Shown: one piece after another, positions 63,810 through 64,000 of the stretch | Layout of the letters: each line of letters starts with the position of its first letter | How positions within the stretch are numbered: the stretch's first letter is position 1 | Source of the DNA: Deltaproteobacteria bacterium | Lineage (GTDB): Bacteria; Myxococcota_A; Polyangia; Polyangiales; JADJMO01 | DNA: 64,000 nt | Reading direction: 5' to 3' | Assembly (NCBI GenBank): GCA_022843175.1 | Contig: JALHOE010000003.1 | Coordinates: 50,850 to 114,849 of the forward strand | Translations under genes and position numbers: made by a program | The notes under the pieces: generated by a model | Database searches by the model: none | What the model was told of the DNA's origin: nothing | The model's input: only the letters and a program-made list of their open reading frames with translations

Positions 63810-64000
63810 TCAGAGCCGCGCGAGGGCTTCGGCCTCTTCGCGGGGCATCGCCATCGCGCGCGCCCGCGTGGCCGCCCGCTCGAACGCGCGACGCGCACGC
63901 GCACGGGCGCCACGGCGGAGCAGCAGCTCACCCCGGGCGAGGAGCAGCGACGGTTCGGCCACCGGAAAGACGCGCGCGAACCGCTCGAGCGCGCGCGCCA
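63810..64000 (-). CDS. C-terminal end of a TPR-like protein, cut by the window edge
   Basis: The last 62 codons of a gene entering from the right: Arg/Ala-rich helices LERFARVFPVAEPSLLLARG and RRAFERAATRARAMAMPREE, ending EALARL. Helix pairs of this kind close the TPR regions of large myxobacterial kinase/ATPase-TPR proteins. Only this end is visible. Confidence 0.4.
   Translation of the reverse strand, partial: ARALERFARVFPVAEPSLLLARGELLLRRGARARARRAFERAATRARAMAMPREEAEALARL

Overview
High-GC, densely coded bacterial DNA. Many small lipoproteins carry Asp/Ser/Thr-rich or Cys-rich spacers, and there are RCC1-repeat lipoproteins and 'DDTHVYW' propeller proteins. This style suggests a myxobacterium-like member of Myxococcota (Polyangiales/Sandaracinales type). 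That is an inference from gene style, since no rRNA or marker tree is available here.

Layout. (1) 1-5.4 kb: envelope-type genes: a thioredoxin-fold lipoprotein, an NlpC/P60-like lipoprotein, a PAP2 phosphatase coupled to an outer-membrane-like protein, a frameshifted FHA gene and ynfA. (2) 5.4-12.1 kb: a decaying zone. It holds two nested group II intron remnants, two broken tyrosine recombinases, a broken RCC1-like gene and a propeller lipoprotein with two compensating frameshifts. (3) 12.3-24.7 kb: a defence island. A four-gene operon (XRE/coiled-coil membrane protein, GTPase, 65-residue membrane protein, broken kinase-like gene) diverges from a type II CBASS operon (SAVED effector, CD-NTase, Cap2 E2-E1, Cap3 JAMM). 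A restriction-fold nuclease candidate, a lipoprotein, a GYF/XRE divergent pair around a perfect palindrome and an AbiJ-NTD3-like/Vsr-like endonuclease follow. (4) 25.0-37.3 kb: tandem islands bounded by three identical 43-bp copies of the 3' half of a tRNA-Phe gene (25028, 32571, 37231). The first island carries an integrase and a set of tail-fibre-like and unknown genes, including three tandem paralogues. The second carries a broken integrase, a coiled-coil membrane protein, a YkgJ-type cysteine cluster protein and small genes.

(5) 37.3-64 kb: apparent core chromosome: a hybrid sensor kinase, lipoproteins, an FAD oxidoreductase, an RCC1 lipoprotein, uvrA, hflX, hslO, a lipase, a C45-type acyltransferase, two hotdog thioesterases, a phytochelatin-synthase-like protein, Tim44/TPM proteins, a HEAT-like protein, a large FAD-oxidase/acetoacetate-decarboxylase fusion and a multicopper oxidase. 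Two copies of a 66-68 bp hairpin repeat lie here, at 43991 and 48192.

How it fits together: the island chain has grown by repeated site-specific integration at tRNA-Phe, and the intact tRNA is expected to the left of 25 kb or outside the window. CBASS would sense infection through its CD-NTase, be licensed by Cap2/Cap3 conjugation, and act through the nuclease-SAVED effector. The divergent XRE-GTPase-kinase operon next to it is the best candidate for an undescribed or poorly described companion system. Frequent single-base frameshifts between 4.5 and 12.6 kb and at 33-36 kb mean that either real decay or assembly indels must be settled before those genes are interpreted.
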